Shown: positions 27,081 through 36,244, counted from the stretch's first letter. The stretch: 64,000 nt of DNA from Streptomyces sp. NBC_00659 (GCF_036226925.1 NZ_CP109031.1:4278001-4342000); one strand, 5' to 3'. Notes: generated by a model from the sequence alone, not told the origin. Program-made: numbers and translations.

Positions 27081-27122
27081 AAGTTTCAGGGTCGAGACTA
27101 CGACGAGTTTGTTTAAGTTTCA
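27081..27122. promoter_or_regulatory. Repeats in the MarR/dioxygenase promoter
   Basis: AAGTTTCA occurs at 27081-27088 and 27115-27122, 34 bases apart, in AT-rich DNA unlike its surroundings. TTTAAG/CTTAAA half-sites lie next to it. Suits a MarR dimer site; not proven. Confidence 0.4.
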
Positions 27123-27147
27123 AGGAGGGGCTCGTACAGTGGGGTAC

Positions 27148-27657
27148 ATGAACACGGCACCCGCTCCCGCTGAAGAGCCGCGCTGGCTCACCGACGAGGA
27201 ACAGCGCATCTGGCGTGCGTACATGCACGCCACGACCCTCCTGGAGGACCACCTCGACCGTCAGCTCCAGCGTGATGCGGGCATGCCGCACATCTACTAC
27301 AGCCTGCTCGTGCAGCTCGGGGAGGCACCGCGGCGCCGGCTGCGGATGACGGAGCTGGCCATGAACGCGAAGATCACCCGCTCGCGGCTCTCGCACGCCG
27401 TCGCGCGGCTGGAGAAGAACGGCTGGGTGCGCCGCGAGGACTGCCCGTCCGACAAGCGGGGCCAGTTCGCGGTGCTGACCGACGAGGGCTACGAGGTGCT
27501 GCGGCGCACCGCGCCGGGCCATGTCGCCGCCGTACGCCAGGCACTGTTCGACCGGCTCGGGCCGGACCAGCGGAAGGCCTTCGGCGAGGCCATGCGGATC
27601 ATCGCCGAGGGGCTCCAGCCGAAGGACGCGGGGGCGGATCTGCCCTGGCTGCGTTAG
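27148..27657 (+). CDS. MarR family regulator
   Basis: 169 residues, winged helix. LRMTELAMNAKITRSRLSHAVARLEKNGWVRREDCPSDKRGQFAVLTDEG (about residues 66-115) contains recognition helix and the wing motif DKRGQ. ATG at 27148 sits 18 nt after AAGGAGG, a rather long gap; a start nearer that site is not in frame. Probably represses the divergent dioxygenase gene in response to a phenolic compound. Confidence 0.92.
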   Translation: MNTAPAPAEEPRWLTDEEQRIWRAYMHATTLLEDHLDRQLQRDAGMPHIYYSLLVQLGEAPRRRLRMTELAMNAKITRSRLSHAVARLEKNGWVRREDCPSDKRGQFAVLTDEGYEVLRRTAPGHVAAVRQALFDRLGPDQRKAFGEAMRIIAEGLQPKDAGADLPWLR

Positions 27658-28013
27658 GAGCGGGCGGTCAGGCGGCCGCGGTGGCGGGGCCCTGCCGCCG
27701 AGTCCGGCCGGGGCGATGCACCGCTGCCGCCGAGTCCGGCCGGGCAGCGGACCGCCTGGACAGCAGACCTCCCGAACACGAGTCCGCCTGGACACGGGAC
27801 TCCCGGACACAAGTCCGCCGCCCGGACACGGGACCGCCCCGGTTCCGTATGGCGTGGAACCGGGGCAGTCTCCGGAGTCGTACGGACGAGGCGTCCCCAT
27901 CCCCGTCCGTACGCGGAGCACCGTCGTACGGACCGCGGAGGTAGCGGACCGCCGGCTACGGAAGCACCGGGCCGTGGGCTACGGAAGTACCGGAGTACGG
28001 GGCGGTCGCGGGG
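27658..28013. other. Gap with hairpin and degenerate repeats
   Basis: 356 bases between convergent genes. TGCCGCCGAGTCCGGCCGGG is present in two near copies (27700-27750), then GGACACGGGAC-type repeats, then a terminator at 27837-27865. No gene seen. Confidence 0.6.
27837..27865. terminator. Terminator between marR and DHA2 pump genes
   Basis: Perfect 10-bp stem CCCCGGTTCC/GGAACCGGGG with a 9-base loop. Lies 180 nt past marR and 150 nt past the convergent pump stop. Confidence 0.6.
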
Positions 28014-29564
28014 TCAGTGCGCGACGACCGGCACCTTCAGCTCGTCCTCGGCGCCTTCGCCCGTGCCCGAGCCGACGACCGCGGAGGCGTCCGGACGGCC
28101 GGTGTTGATCAGGGTGAAGGCGATTCCGGCGGCGACCACGAGGATGCCGACGGCGAACCAGATCGCGTTGCTGTAGCCGTGGACCATGCCCTCGGCCTGG
28201 ACGAGCTGCTGCTGCGCCTTGGTGCCGGCGCCCGCCATGTGGTCCTTGATGTAGACGGTGGTCGCGGAGGCGGCGATCGTGTTCAGCAGGGCCGTGCCGA
28301 TCGCACCGCCGACCTGCTGCGAGGTGTTCACCATCGCCGAGGCGACACCGGCGTCACGCGGCTCGATGCCGTGCGTGGCCAGCGACATGGCGGGCATGAA
28401 CGCCGTACCCATGCCGAGGCCGAGCAGCAGCATCGCCGGCATCACCAGGGTGACGTACGACGAACCGATCTCCAGCTGCGCCAGGAGCAGCATGCCGAGC
28501 GCGGCGACCAGGAAGCCGGGGCCCATCAGCAGCCGCGGCGCGACCCGGGTCATCAGACGGGCGCCGATCTGCGTGGAGCCCGTGATCATGCCCACGATCA
28601 TCGGCAGGAAGGCGAAGCCGGTCGAGATCGGCGAGTAGCCCTTCACGATCTGCAGGTAGTAGGTGAGGAAGAGGAAGGTGCCGAACATCGCGATGATCGC
28701 GAGACCGAGCGAGAGGTAGACGCCGCCGCGGTTGCGCTCGAGGATGACACGCAGGGGCAGCAGCGGGGCCTTGACCTTGGACTCGGTGAAGACGAACGCG
28801 GCCAGCAGCAGGGCGGAGGCCACGAACAGGCCGACCGTCATGGAGTCGCCCCAGCCGTCGGACTCGGCGCGGGTGAAGCCGTAGACGAGGGAGACCAGAC
28901 CGAGGGTGGACAGGACGACACCCGGGATGTCGAGCGGCGAACGGTTGCGGCCGCCCTTCGGCTCGCGGATGACGAAGTACGCGCCCGCGGCCGCGACGAT
29001 CGCGAACGGGATGTTGACGAAGAAGGTCCAGCGCCAGTTCATGTACTCGGTGAGGACACCGCCGAGGATGAAGCCGACGGCGCCACCGCCACCGGCGATC
29101 GCACCGTAGATGCCGAAGGCCTTGGCGCGCTCCTTGGCGTCGGTGAACATCACGGCGAGCAGCGAGAGCGCCGCGGGCGCCAGCAGGGCGCCGAACACAC
29201 CCTGAAGGGCGCGGGCGCCGAACATCATCGCGCCGCTCTGTGCCGCGCCGCCGAGGGCGGAGGCCAGGGCGAAGCCGACCAGGCCCACGACGAACGCCCG
29301 CTTGCGTCCCCACAGGTCGGCGATGCGGCCGCCGAACAGGAGCAGACCACCGAAGGCGAGGGCATAGGCCGTGACGACCCACTGGCGGTTGCCGTCCGAA
29401 ATACCCAGGTCCTGCTGGGCCGAAGGCAGGGCGATATTCACGATCGTGGCGTCGAGCACCACCATCAGCTGGGCCAGCGCGATGAAGACGAGCGCTTTCC
29501 AGCGGTTGCTGTGCGCGTCGGACTCCAGGTCCGGAATCGCTTTGGACGTGCCTGTTTCAGACAT
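28014..29564 (-). CDS. DHA2-type MFS drug-efflux transporter
   Basis: 516 residues, 14 helices. DATIVNIALPSAQQDLGIS (TM1), GGRIADLWGRKRAFVVGL (motif A, about residue 75-92), GAIAGGGGAVGFILGGVL (motif C). ATG at 29564 is chosen with GGAGTGG upstream; upstream codons are repetitive RAEPRR sequence and not part of the family. A TetR repressor gene lies 295 nt upstream in the same direction. Distinct from the pump at 21115, not a recent copy. Confidence 0.92.
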   Translation of the reverse strand: MSETGTSKAIPDLESDAHSNRWKALVFIALAQLMVVLDATIVNIALPSAQQDLGISDGNRQWVVTAYALAFGGLLLFGGRIADLWGRKRAFVVGLVGFALASALGGAAQSGAMMFGARALQGVFGALLAPAALSLLAVMFTDAKERAKAFGIYGAIAGGGGAVGFILGGVLTEYMNWRWTFFVNIPFAIVAAAGAYFVIREPKGGRNRSPLDIPGVVLSTLGLVSLVYGFTRAESDGWGDSMTVGLFVASALLLAAFVFTESKVKAPLLPLRVILERNRGGVYLSLGLAIIAMFGTFLFLTYYLQIVKGYSPISTGFAFLPMIVGMITGSTQIGARLMTRVAPRLLMGPGFLVAALGMLLLAQLEIGSSYVTLVMPAMLLLGLGMGTAFMPAMSLATHGIEPRDAGVASAMVNTSQQVGGAIGTALLNTIAASATTVYIKDHMAGAGTKAQQQLVQAEGMVHGYSNAIWFAVGILVVAAGIAFTLINTGRPDASAVVGSGTGEGAEDELKVPVVAH

Positions 29565-29859
29565 GGGGGTACCCACTCCGGGACTTCGTAGCGAAAAATG
29601 CAGTGAAAGGGGACGGCTCGTCGACGGTGACGGCCGGGAACGCCTCGGCTCGGCTCGGCGCGGCTCGGCGCGGCTCGTCCCAGATGACGAGTGCACCTCG
29701 CGCGTGACGCGTACGGGCCGTACGAGGTGTACGGGCTGTACAGGCGATGAGTTGTGCGTTATCGAGTAAGAGTTCGGGTTACGAGTTCTGACTGTCGCCG
29801 GGCGCCGGGCTCATCGGTCGCCGATCGACCGATCACTTCGGCTGCCGCTCCGGCACCGG

Positions 29860-30504
29860 TCACACTCGTCGCAGTTCCTCCAGGTTGGCGGCCACTCCGG
29901 GCAGTTCGGAGCGGGCCGGAGCCCGCATACCGTCCAGGAACAGCTGCAGATGACGGTGCACGAAGCGGTCGATGCCCTGGCACGCGGTGCCCGGCAGCGG
30001 CCTGGTGAGCTGACTGACGGCGATCATCACATCGCCCAGCTCGACGTCGGGGCGCAGCTGTCCGGCCTCACGCGCGCGGGCCATCAGCTGCTGCAGCAGA
30101 TCGGTGATCCGGTCGCGCGCGGCGACCAGGTCGGGATGGTTCTGGTCGAACCTCTCGGAGAGCATCGGGCACAGGGCACCGATCCGCTCGTCCGCGGCGA
30201 AGTGCACGAAGCCGCTCAGTGCCTCGAACGCGTCGCCGTCCGCGGCGAGCGCCTCCTCGACCCACTCCGAGGTGCGGTCCATGACCGAGCACACGACCTC
30301 GCGGGCGAGGGCGTCGCGGTCGGGGAAGTTGCGGTACACCGTGGCGTTGCCGACACCGGCCCGTCGCGCGATCTCGTCGAACGGCACCTCGGCGCCGAAC
30401 TCGACGAACATCTCGCGGGCGGCGGCGACGATCCGCTCCCGGTTGCGCAGGGCGTCGGCACGGGGCCGGGCCACTCGGCGCTGCACAGGGGTCGCGGTCT
30501 CCAC
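29860..30504 (-). CDS. TetR family regulator
   Basis: 214 residues. HTH in DRERIVAAAREMFVEFGAEVPFDEIARRAGVGNATVYRNFPDRDALA-type order (about residues 22-68; the first residue here is N). The C-terminal ligand domain fits the SbtR/TetR_C class (FVHFAADERIGALCPMLSERF). Expected to repress the downstream pump and its own gene; paired CGGGGA-N5-TCCCCG sites lie 40-100 nt upstream of the start. Confidence 0.92.
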   Translation of the reverse strand: METATPVQRRVARPRADALRNRERIVAAAREMFVEFGAEVPFDEIARRAGVGNATVYRNFPDRDALAREVVCSVMDRTSEWVEEALAADGDAFEALSGFVHFAADERIGALCPMLSERFDQNHPDLVAARDRITDLLQQLMARAREAGQLRPDVELGDVMIAVSQLTRPLPGTACQGIDRFVHRHLQLFLDGMRAPARSELPGVAANLEELRRV

Positions 30505-30543
30505 GGCGTCCTCCTCGAAGCTTCTCGGAACGTGTATGCGATC

Positions 30544-30620
30544 CGGGGATTCCGTCCCCGTTTCGCTCGGACGTATGACTAAACGGGGAAACGATCCCCG
30601 GTTATTTCCCGGACCGGGAA
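30544..30620. promoter_or_regulatory. Operator cluster upstream of tetR
   Basis: CGGGGA-N5-TCCCCG at 30544-30560 and again at 30584-30600, exactly 40 bp apart (about four helical turns). A third palindrome, TTCCCGG-A-CCGGGAA, is at 30606-30620. Suits cooperative binding by the adjacent TetR protein. It also lies upstream of the divergent metalloprotease. Confidence 0.6.
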
Positions 30621-30783
30621 GAGAATGATGTGACCTACGTCACACATTTTCCCTCCCTTCGCCACCTCCCGCAGATGAACCCGATCGGGCCCATCCAGCG
30701 CGCGCCCGGCGAGTCGGCGACTCAGGGTGATCGAAAGGGTGCAGTCGGAGACCGGTGGCTGCCGTGGAGCGAAGGGCCCCTGC

Positions 30784-32058
30784 ATGCTGCCGTCCAGCCG
30801 CCGCATACGCCCGCGCCGTGTGGCCGCGCTGGCCACGGTGACCGTTCTGACGCTGGCGGTCAGCACCTCCGCGGGCACCGGACATCTGACGGCCGGCTCC
30901 GCCACGGCGGGCTCCGCGGCGCTGGCCCGCTCCACGGCGCTCGGCCCCTGCCTGATCAACGGCCCGACGGACGTCCAGATGGGGGAAGGGATTCCGACCG
31001 CACCCGGATACGCCCGCTCCACCGGCACCCTGCGGGCTCTGACGCTGATGGTCGACTTCTCCGACGCGCCCGGCAAGGGCAGCGCCCTCGAGCGGTACGA
31101 CGAGTTCTTCCCGAAGACGCAGGAATGGTTCCGCACCGCCTCCTACGGCCGCCTCGACTACCGGCCCAAGGCCCCCGTCCGGCACTGGCTGCGCATGCCC
31201 AAGCCCTTCAAGGCGTACGGGATAGAACGCGGCGCGCCTTTCGACCCCGGGTACCGCGAACTGGTCCAGGACATCGTGGCCACGGCCGATCCCGAGGTCG
31301 ACTTCCGGTCGTACGACATCCTGAACGTGCTGGTCACACCGAATGCCGGGCCCTCCGCGCTGGACACCGTGCTGTCCGTGACCTTCGCCGGCAACACCGA
31401 GGCGCCGGTGGCCGACGGCGTCCCGGTCGCCAACGCGTCCTTCGTCTACAGCCGCCAGGACGACGGCTCGGGCTCCTACGCCGACACCGGCTACCGCGTA
31501 CTCCCCCACGAGAACGGTCACACCTTCGGCCTGCCCGACCTCTACACCCAGGACGGCGGCGGCGCGGTCGGGCACTGGGACATCATGAGCGAGGACTGGG
31601 GGGCCGACAACGACCTGCTCGGCTGGCACAAGTGGAAGCTCGGCTGGCTCGACGCCTCCCAGGTGAGCTGCGCGGCCGCACACGGCACCAGCGAGTACAC
31701 ACTGACCCCGATGGCCCTGCGGGGCGGCGCCAAACTCGTCGTCATACCCGTCGGCCCCCGCAGCGGATACGTCCTCGAACTGCGCACCCGCGCGGGCAAC
31801 GACTCCGCCGTCTGCCGTTCCGGCATCCTCATCTACAAGGTCGACGCGGACGTGGACACCGGGAACGGGCCCGTCACGGTGTACGACTCCCACCGCGACA
31901 GCGGCGGATGCACCCGTTCACCCAATGTGCAGGCGGAACTCTCCGACGCCCCCTTCTCCCCCGGTCAGACCTTCAAGGTCGCCAAGGCGGGACTCACCGT
32001 CCAGGTCGCGTCGGCGGACGCCGCGGGGAAGTACCGGGTGTACGTGACGCGCCGCTGA
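30784..32058 (+). CDS. Secreted M6-family metalloprotease
   Basis: 424 residues. Signal peptide: SSRRIRPRRVAALATVTVLTLAVSTSAG (basic, then hydrophobic). The zinc motif HENGHTFGLPD is HExxHxxGxxD, with Glu as catalytic base; VGHWDIMSEDWG supplies a Met-turn, as in immune inhibitor A-type metzincins. C-terminal part is beta-rich (about residues 320-424), probably a binding domain. ATG at 30784; GAAGGG precedes it. Likely an extracellular protease of vegetative or aerial growth. Confidence 0.9.
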   Translation: MLPSSRRIRPRRVAALATVTVLTLAVSTSAGTGHLTAGSATAGSAALARSTALGPCLINGPTDVQMGEGIPTAPGYARSTGTLRALTLMVDFSDAPGKGSALERYDEFFPKTQEWFRTASYGRLDYRPKAPVRHWLRMPKPFKAYGIERGAPFDPGYRELVQDIVATADPEVDFRSYDILNVLVTPNAGPSALDTVLSVTFAGNTEAPVADGVPVANASFVYSRQDDGSGSYADTGYRVLPHENGHTFGLPDLYTQDGGGAVGHWDIMSEDWGADNDLLGWHKWKLGWLDASQVSCAAAHGTSEYTLTPMALRGGAKLVVIPVGPRSGYVLELRTRAGNDSAVCRSGILIYKVDADVDTGNGPVTVYDSHRDSGGCTRSPNVQAELSDAPFSPGQTFKVAKAGLTVQVASADAAGKYRVYVTRR

Positions 32059-32411
32059 GCACGGGGCGAGCCGCCGGACCGGCGGACGGACGACCGAACG
32101 GCCGCACGGCCGAGCTCGGGGCGAACCGCCGACGACCCGGGCGGGGAAGCCCGAGACAGCCGGACAGCCGGACTGAGGCCCGAGGTACAGCCGGACGGAG
32201 GCCCGGAGCCCAGCCGGACGGAGGCCCGAAGCGCCGTCGGACGGAGGGGGCGCGCTCGGCAGACCGGCGCCCGTACCCGGAAGCGGCCCACCTTGCCCAC
32301 CTGCTTCATCGGGCGGGCAAGCACTACCGTGGCTCTTCTGAGATCCGCCACCGGTGACTCGTCCGAGATCCGCCGCACAGTGACTCTTCTGAGAGCCCCA
32401 CCGGAGAGCCC
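32059..32411. other. Gap with repeats upstream of the IclR gene
   Basis: 353 bases. 32150-32240 has three copies of AGCCGGACGGAGGCCCG-like units and no coding content. The last 80 bases hold the regulatory repeats described separately. Confidence 0.6.
32333..32393 (+). promoter_or_regulatory. Three CTC-N4-GAG sites upstream of iclR
   Basis: CTC-N4-GAG at 32333-32342, 32358-32367 and 32384-32393, each in the longer frame TGRCTCNTCYGAGA, spaced 25 and 26 bp. They end 19 nt before the IclR start, so autoregulation is likely. Confidence 0.5.
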
Positions 32412-34445
32412 ATGCCGTCAAGCCCCAGGTCATCAAGCTCCAGTCCATCAAGTTCCAGGCCATCAGGCTCCAGGCCATCGAGCCCCACGTCGCCGTCCCC
32501 TGTCACGCCGGCGAACCGCGCGTCGGCCGGGACGGGCAACGGTTCCGCGGTGTCCGGCTCCGGTACCGCCGCCGGGGCCGAAGTGCCGGACGAGGCGGTC
32601 ACGCCGCTCATCCGCGGGCTCGCCGTACTGCGCAGGCTGACCGAGGCGGACGGTTCGGCCAGTCTGAGCGGACTCGAACGGGCCACCGGGCTCGCGCGGT
32701 CCACCGTCGACCGGATCACCGCGACCCTGGCACGCATGGGCTACCTGCGCCTGGACGGCCGGGATGCCGTACTCGCCCCCCGCCTGACGGAGCTCGGCAA
32801 CGCCTATCTCGCCGCCCTCCGGCTTCCCCGTGTCCTGGACGCGTACGCCGACGCGCTCGCCGACGAACTCGACGAGTCGGTGTCCATCGCCGTCTGCGAC
32901 CGGGACGGCATCCGCTTCATCCATCAGACGACCCGGCGCCGCGCGATGTCCCTGAGGTTCCGCATCGGCGACCTGCTCCCCGCCGAACGCACCGCACCGG
33001 GACCGCTGTTCGCGACCGAGTGGGGCGAGGAGGAGTGGACACGCTGGCGGGAGCGCCGCGCGGCCGATCCGGAGGACCGCGGCTTCCCGGCCGTGCCCGC
33101 ACGGAGCAGGCCGTACGAGGGCAGGACGGACACCTCCGCTCTGCCTGCCTCCCAACGCCCCACCCTCGGCGACGACTTCGAGCAACGGACGGCAGAAGCG
33201 GCCAGGTCCGGCTGGGCGTTGGACGACCAGCTCATCGAACCGGGCCTTGTCGCGCTCTCGATGCCCGTACGGGAGGCGGGGCGGATCGCCTGCGTGGTGA
33301 ACGTGGTGAGCCATACGAGCCGGCACAGCGCCACCGGACTGCGGGACGCGCTGCTGCCGTGCCTGCGGACGGCCGTGGCCGAGATGGAACGGGCACTGGC
33401 ACGCGACGACGAACCGACGCCGGAGCGAAAGCCCGAGCTCACGCAGAGCGACGACGCACCGACCGGAACGGGTGACGCAGGCGGCGCAGGCGGCACAATC
33501 GGCACAATCGGCGCCGGAAGCCCCGGAACCGCGGGAATTCCGGGAACCGCGGGTAGCCCCGGAAGCGCACGGAGCACGGAACCCTCGGGAAGCACGGAAC
33601 CCTCGGGGAAGGCCACCACCCCCTCCGGGCTCGCCGACTGGACCGGCGCCTCCAAGCAGGAACTGGGGCGGGAGTTCATCGAGTCGCTGGCGCGGGGCCT
33701 GACCGTGATCACGGCCTTCGGCGAGGGACGCGGCGAACTGACCCTCACCGCGGTGGCCCAGGCGACAGGACTCGCCCGCGCGACCGCGCGCCGCGCCCTG
33801 ATCACGCTGGAACACCTCGGATACGTCACCACGCACGACCGCGTCTTCCGCCTCACCCCGCGCGTCCTGGGGCTCGGCTTCCCGCCACTCTCACGGACCA
33901 CGCTCCCCGAGATCGCGGCCCCGCATCTGACCGAACTCTCCCAACGGCTGCACGACTCGGTGTCGCTCGCGGTGCTGACGGGCGACGAGATCCAGTACAC
34001 CGGGCACGTCTCCACCCGGGGCATCATGAGCGTCCACGTCACCGTCGGCACGCGGCTGCCCGCGTACGCCACCTCGCTGGGCCGAGCGATCCTGGCCGGT
34101 CTTCCGGAGCCCCGTGCGACGGAGATGCTGGCCGGCGCGGCCGAGGCCGTCTCCGGGCGGACCGGCACGGACCCGGAGCTGTTCAGGGCCGAACTGGACC
34201 GGGTGCGGACGGCCGGATACGCCCTGGTCGAGGCGGAGTTGGAGCGGGGGCTGCGATCCATCGCCGTCCCGGTGCGCGACCTCGCCGGACGGACCGTGGC
34301 CGCGGTGAACGTCGCCATGCACAGCAGCCGCCGCACCGCCGAGGCCTGCGTCAGCGACGTGCTGCCCGAACTCCGGGCGACAGCGACCCGCATCGAGGCG
34401 GACCTGCACATCGCGGGCCGCTTCCGCCGGGTACCGCAAAGCTGA
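32412..34445 (+). CDS. Tandem IclR regulator (two full modules)
   Basis: 677 residues, about 2.5 times a normal IclR protein. Module 1: winged helix SLSGLERATGLARSTVDRITATLARMGYL (about residues 84-112) and effector domain with LPRVLDAYADALADELDESVSIAV. A Gly/Ser/Pro/Thr linker (about residues 345-410) leads to module 2: TLTAVAQATGLARATARRALITLEHLGYV (about 442-470) and a complete effector domain ending RTAEACVSDVLPELRATATRIEADL. The first 60 residues are Ser/Pro-rich. IclR proteins often control aromatic or sugar catabolism (the PcaR type comes to mind), but no target operon is adjacent. ATG at 32412. Confidence 0.9.
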   Translation: MPSSPRSSSSSPSSSRPSGSRPSSPTSPSPVTPANRASAGTGNGSAVSGSGTAAGAEVPDEAVTPLIRGLAVLRRLTEADGSASLSGLERATGLARSTVDRITATLARMGYLRLDGRDAVLAPRLTELGNAYLAALRLPRVLDAYADALADELDESVSIAVCDRDGIRFIHQTTRRRAMSLRFRIGDLLPAERTAPGPLFATEWGEEEWTRWRERRAADPEDRGFPAVPARSRPYEGRTDTSALPASQRPTLGDDFEQRTAEAARSGWALDDQLIEPGLVALSMPVREAGRIACVVNVVSHTSRHSATGLRDALLPCLRTAVAEMERALARDDEPTPERKPELTQSDDAPTGTGDAGGAGGTIGTIGAGSPGTAGIPGTAGSPGSARSTEPSGSTEPSGKATTPSGLADWTGASKQELGREFIESLARGLTVITAFGEGRGELTLTAVAQATGLARATARRALITLEHLGYVTTHDRVFRLTPRVLGLGFPPLSRTTLPEIAAPHLTELSQRLHDSVSLAVLTGDEIQYTGHVSTRGIMSVHVTVGTRLPAYATSLGRAILAGLPEPRATEMLAGAAEAVSGRTGTDPELFRAELDRVRTAGYALVEAELERGLRSIAVPVRDLAGRTVAAVNVAMHSSRRTAEACVSDVLPELRATATRIEADLHIAGRFRRVPQS

Positions 34446-34576
34446 GCGGACCACCGGTCCACCGAACTCCCCTGCCCCTCTCCGCCCTTCCCTCTTCACC
34501 CTTCCCTCATCAACCAGCCATATCTCCAAGGGAGTTGCCACCTGGCGTGAAGATGATCTGCGCGACACAGGCCCCG

Positions 34577-34606
34577 TTGACAGATCCAAAAGCGGGTTTC
34601 TAGCGT
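34577..34606 (+). promoter_or_regulatory. Vegetative-type promoter of tetR (receptor-like)
   Basis: TTGACA (34577-34582), 18 bases, TAGCGT (34601-34606). Near-consensus for HrdB holoenzyme. About 58 nt before the GTG start. The only clear -35/-10 pair seen for this stretch. Confidence 0.65.
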
Positions 34607-34663
34607 CGCTCACGGAAGGACAAACAGCAGCCGAACGACAAGGAGCGTCCGGGTGGTCGCGTC

Positions 34664-35326
34664 GTGGTGAGGCAGGAGAGGTCCGAGCGGACCAGGCGCA
34701 ACCTGATCCGGGCCGCCTCGACCGTGTTCGACCGGTCCGGCTACGAACGGGCCACCCTGTCCGCGATCAGTGAACGGGCCCAGATCACCAAGGGCGCCCT
34801 GTTCTTCCACTTCGCGGCCAAGTCCGACCTGGCCCGTGCGGTCCAGGCGCAGGCCTGCACGACGTCGGGGGCCGCACTGGGGAAGCTGGCGCGGCGCGAG
34901 ACGCCGGCGTTCGAAATAGCCACCGCCATGGCTCACACCGTCGTGGGCCTCATCGAAAGCGACACGATCGTTCGCGCGGGGGCACGTCTGGCCCAGGAGA
35001 TCAGGACTCCCGACGACCCGTCACTCCACTGTCACGCCAACTGGCTCGGCGCCCTGCACGGGATCCTGGACCGGGCCCGGAACGACGGCTCACTCCTCCC
35101 CGACGTCGATGTCGGGGCGGCGGCCGTACTGATGCTGTCCATGATCACCGGCACAACGGCCCTGCCCCACCTCCCCGCGCGCCCCGGCACTCCCCGGCCC
35201 CCTCACCCGCGACACGCCTCGGCCCCCCACTGCGCCTCCCGCTCCCCCCAGGCGGCAGGCGACCTGTGGCTGACCCGCATGCTCCACCTGACCCGCCCGG
35301 CCCTCTCGGGCCTCCCGACCAGCTGA
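34664..35326 (+). CDS. TetR regulator, ScbR/ArpA receptor-like
   Basis: 220 residues. The N-terminus reads like gamma-butyrolactone receptors: RSERTRRNLIRAASTVFDRSGYERATLSAISERAQITKGALFFHFAAKSDLARAV (about residues 6-60), including the KGALFFHF recognition motif. The ligand domain is shorter and the last 55 residues (Pro/His/Arg-rich, ending ALSGLPTS) are not family-like. Either a pseudo-receptor or one with a frameshifted tail. No afsA-type synthase gene is present. GTG at 34664 lacks a close ribosome site. Confidence 0.7.
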   Translation: MVRQERSERTRRNLIRAASTVFDRSGYERATLSAISERAQITKGALFFHFAAKSDLARAVQAQACTTSGAALGKLARRETPAFEIATAMAHTVVGLIESDTIVRAGARLAQEIRTPDDPSLHCHANWLGALHGILDRARNDGSLLPDVDVGAAAVLMLSMITGTTALPHLPARPGTPRPPHPRHASAPHCASRSPQAAGDLWLTRMLHLTRPALSGLPTS

Positions 35327-35398
35327 ACGGCCCTCCAAGAGCCGCGCCTCCTCGAGCGCGGCAAGCACCGCGTAGATCTGGGTCTCGCCGACCTCCGC

Positions 35399-35440
35399 CG
35401 AGTAGCACCCCGCTGCCGTGCGGCAGTGGGGCGCTACTCG
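35399..35440. terminator. Bidirectional terminator
   Basis: 19-bp stem with two mismatches (35399-35417 with 35422-35440), loop GTGC. Lies between the receptor-like gene and the convergent hypothetical gene at 35463. Confidence 0.75.
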
Positions 35441-35462
35441 TCGAGGCAGTCTCGCCGTCCGC

Positions 35463-35888
35463 CTACGACTGCGGGCGGGTGGTCCAGATGACGCTGCGGT
35501 CTTCGCCTTCGAAGGCGGATCCGACGGGGTCTTCTCCGCCGCGCTCAGCCGTGACGTTTCGGCACAGCACGAACCCTGATCCGCTTCTGGACCGAAGGAC
35601 GACCGGCAGATGGAGCTCTCTGCTGGACGGGGTGATTCCAGAGAAACCGAGAATCTCTTCAGTCTCGGTCTTGCTCGCGAAGCAGAGCTCGATCGACTTG
35701 TAATGCTGGACCAACTGCATGGCACTCACATCTTCGAAAAGAAGGTCCAGGCAAACGGTGTCCACGCTGTCGGGAACTGCCCGAAGGAGCAGCTGAGAAT
35801 GCCCGATCCCATAACGCCAGACTCTGAAGGTCCGGTCGGACTTGAACATGACGGCGGAACTCACGTCATCATTTGAAGGGGTCGACAT
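35463..35888 (-). CDS. Hypothetical protein (141 aa)
   Basis: 141 residues, GC clearly below that of the core genes. No membrane segment. FRVWRYGIGHSQLLLRAVPDS (about residues 20-40) and YKSIELCFASKTETEEILGF suggest an alpha/beta fold; ends FEGEDRSVIWTTRPQS. ATG at 35888 has GAGG 8 nt upstream. The upstream region, with its ribosome site, lies within a transposase remnant, so the gene may have arrived with or been left by an insertion. Function unknown; an immunity-type protein is possible. Confidence 0.7.
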   Translation of the reverse strand: MSTPSNDDVSSAVMFKSDRTFRVWRYGIGHSQLLLRAVPDSVDTVCLDLLFEDVSAMQLVQHYKSIELCFASKTETEEILGFSGITPSSRELHLPVVLRSRSGSGFVLCRNVTAERGGEDPVGSAFEGEDRSVIWTTRPQS

Positions 35889-35893
35889 CTGCT

Positions 35894-36078
35894 TCACCTC
35901 TCTTGTACCAAGAGCCTCTTCGTCAGCTGCTGCAACAGCCCGCCCTCACCGGTCAGCTTGATCCCGCCAGCCTCGCACGGTCCACGAGTTGTCCGATCAA
36001 CTGGTCGTCCGGGGCCCCCGGCATCCCGGCGGGCTGCACTTCCTCGATGGCCTCAACCGAGGCGATCACCGTTCCCAT
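35894..36078 (-). pseudogene. IS256-family transposase N-terminal remnant
   Basis: Minus strand. APDDQLIGQLVDRARLAG is followed, after a frame change near 35958, by IKLTGEGGLLQQLTKRLL, then a stop at 35894. Both parts match the N-terminus of IS256-type transposases as I know it. Catalytic DDE part absent. Start reads MGTVIASVEAIEEV from 36078. Confidence 0.7.
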
Positions 36079-36160
36079 GCCCTGCAGTCGTTGCGGGTGC
36101 CGGGCAATGGCCGACCGACGGCGACGACGAGCCGGGGGTCGGCATCAATGACGACCTGAG
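36066..36160 (-). pseudogene. IS5-type DDE transposase fragment
   Basis: Minus strand, QVVIDADPRLVVAVGRPLPG then TRNDCRAWE, a typical middle section of actinobacterial IS5-like transposases with the catalytic Asp. Cut on both sides; it runs into the IS256 remnant, so one insertion broke another. Confidence 0.7.
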
Positions 36161-36244
36161 GCGACCCCGTCGGCCTGGCCGCACCGCTGACGCATCTTCC
36201 TGGGACAGGTGGGGCGCGCCGTGCCCGCCCCTGCCGCCCGGTGG

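Noticed and set aside
34664..35326. A gamma-butyrolactone biosynthesis locus
   Set aside because: Only a receptor-like gene; no afsA-type gene or pathway genes around it.
35090..35725. Minus-strand frame with ETQIYAVLAALEEARLLE
   Set aside because: A short helical-looking piece only; the rest is shadow of the receptor-like gene and crosses a terminator.
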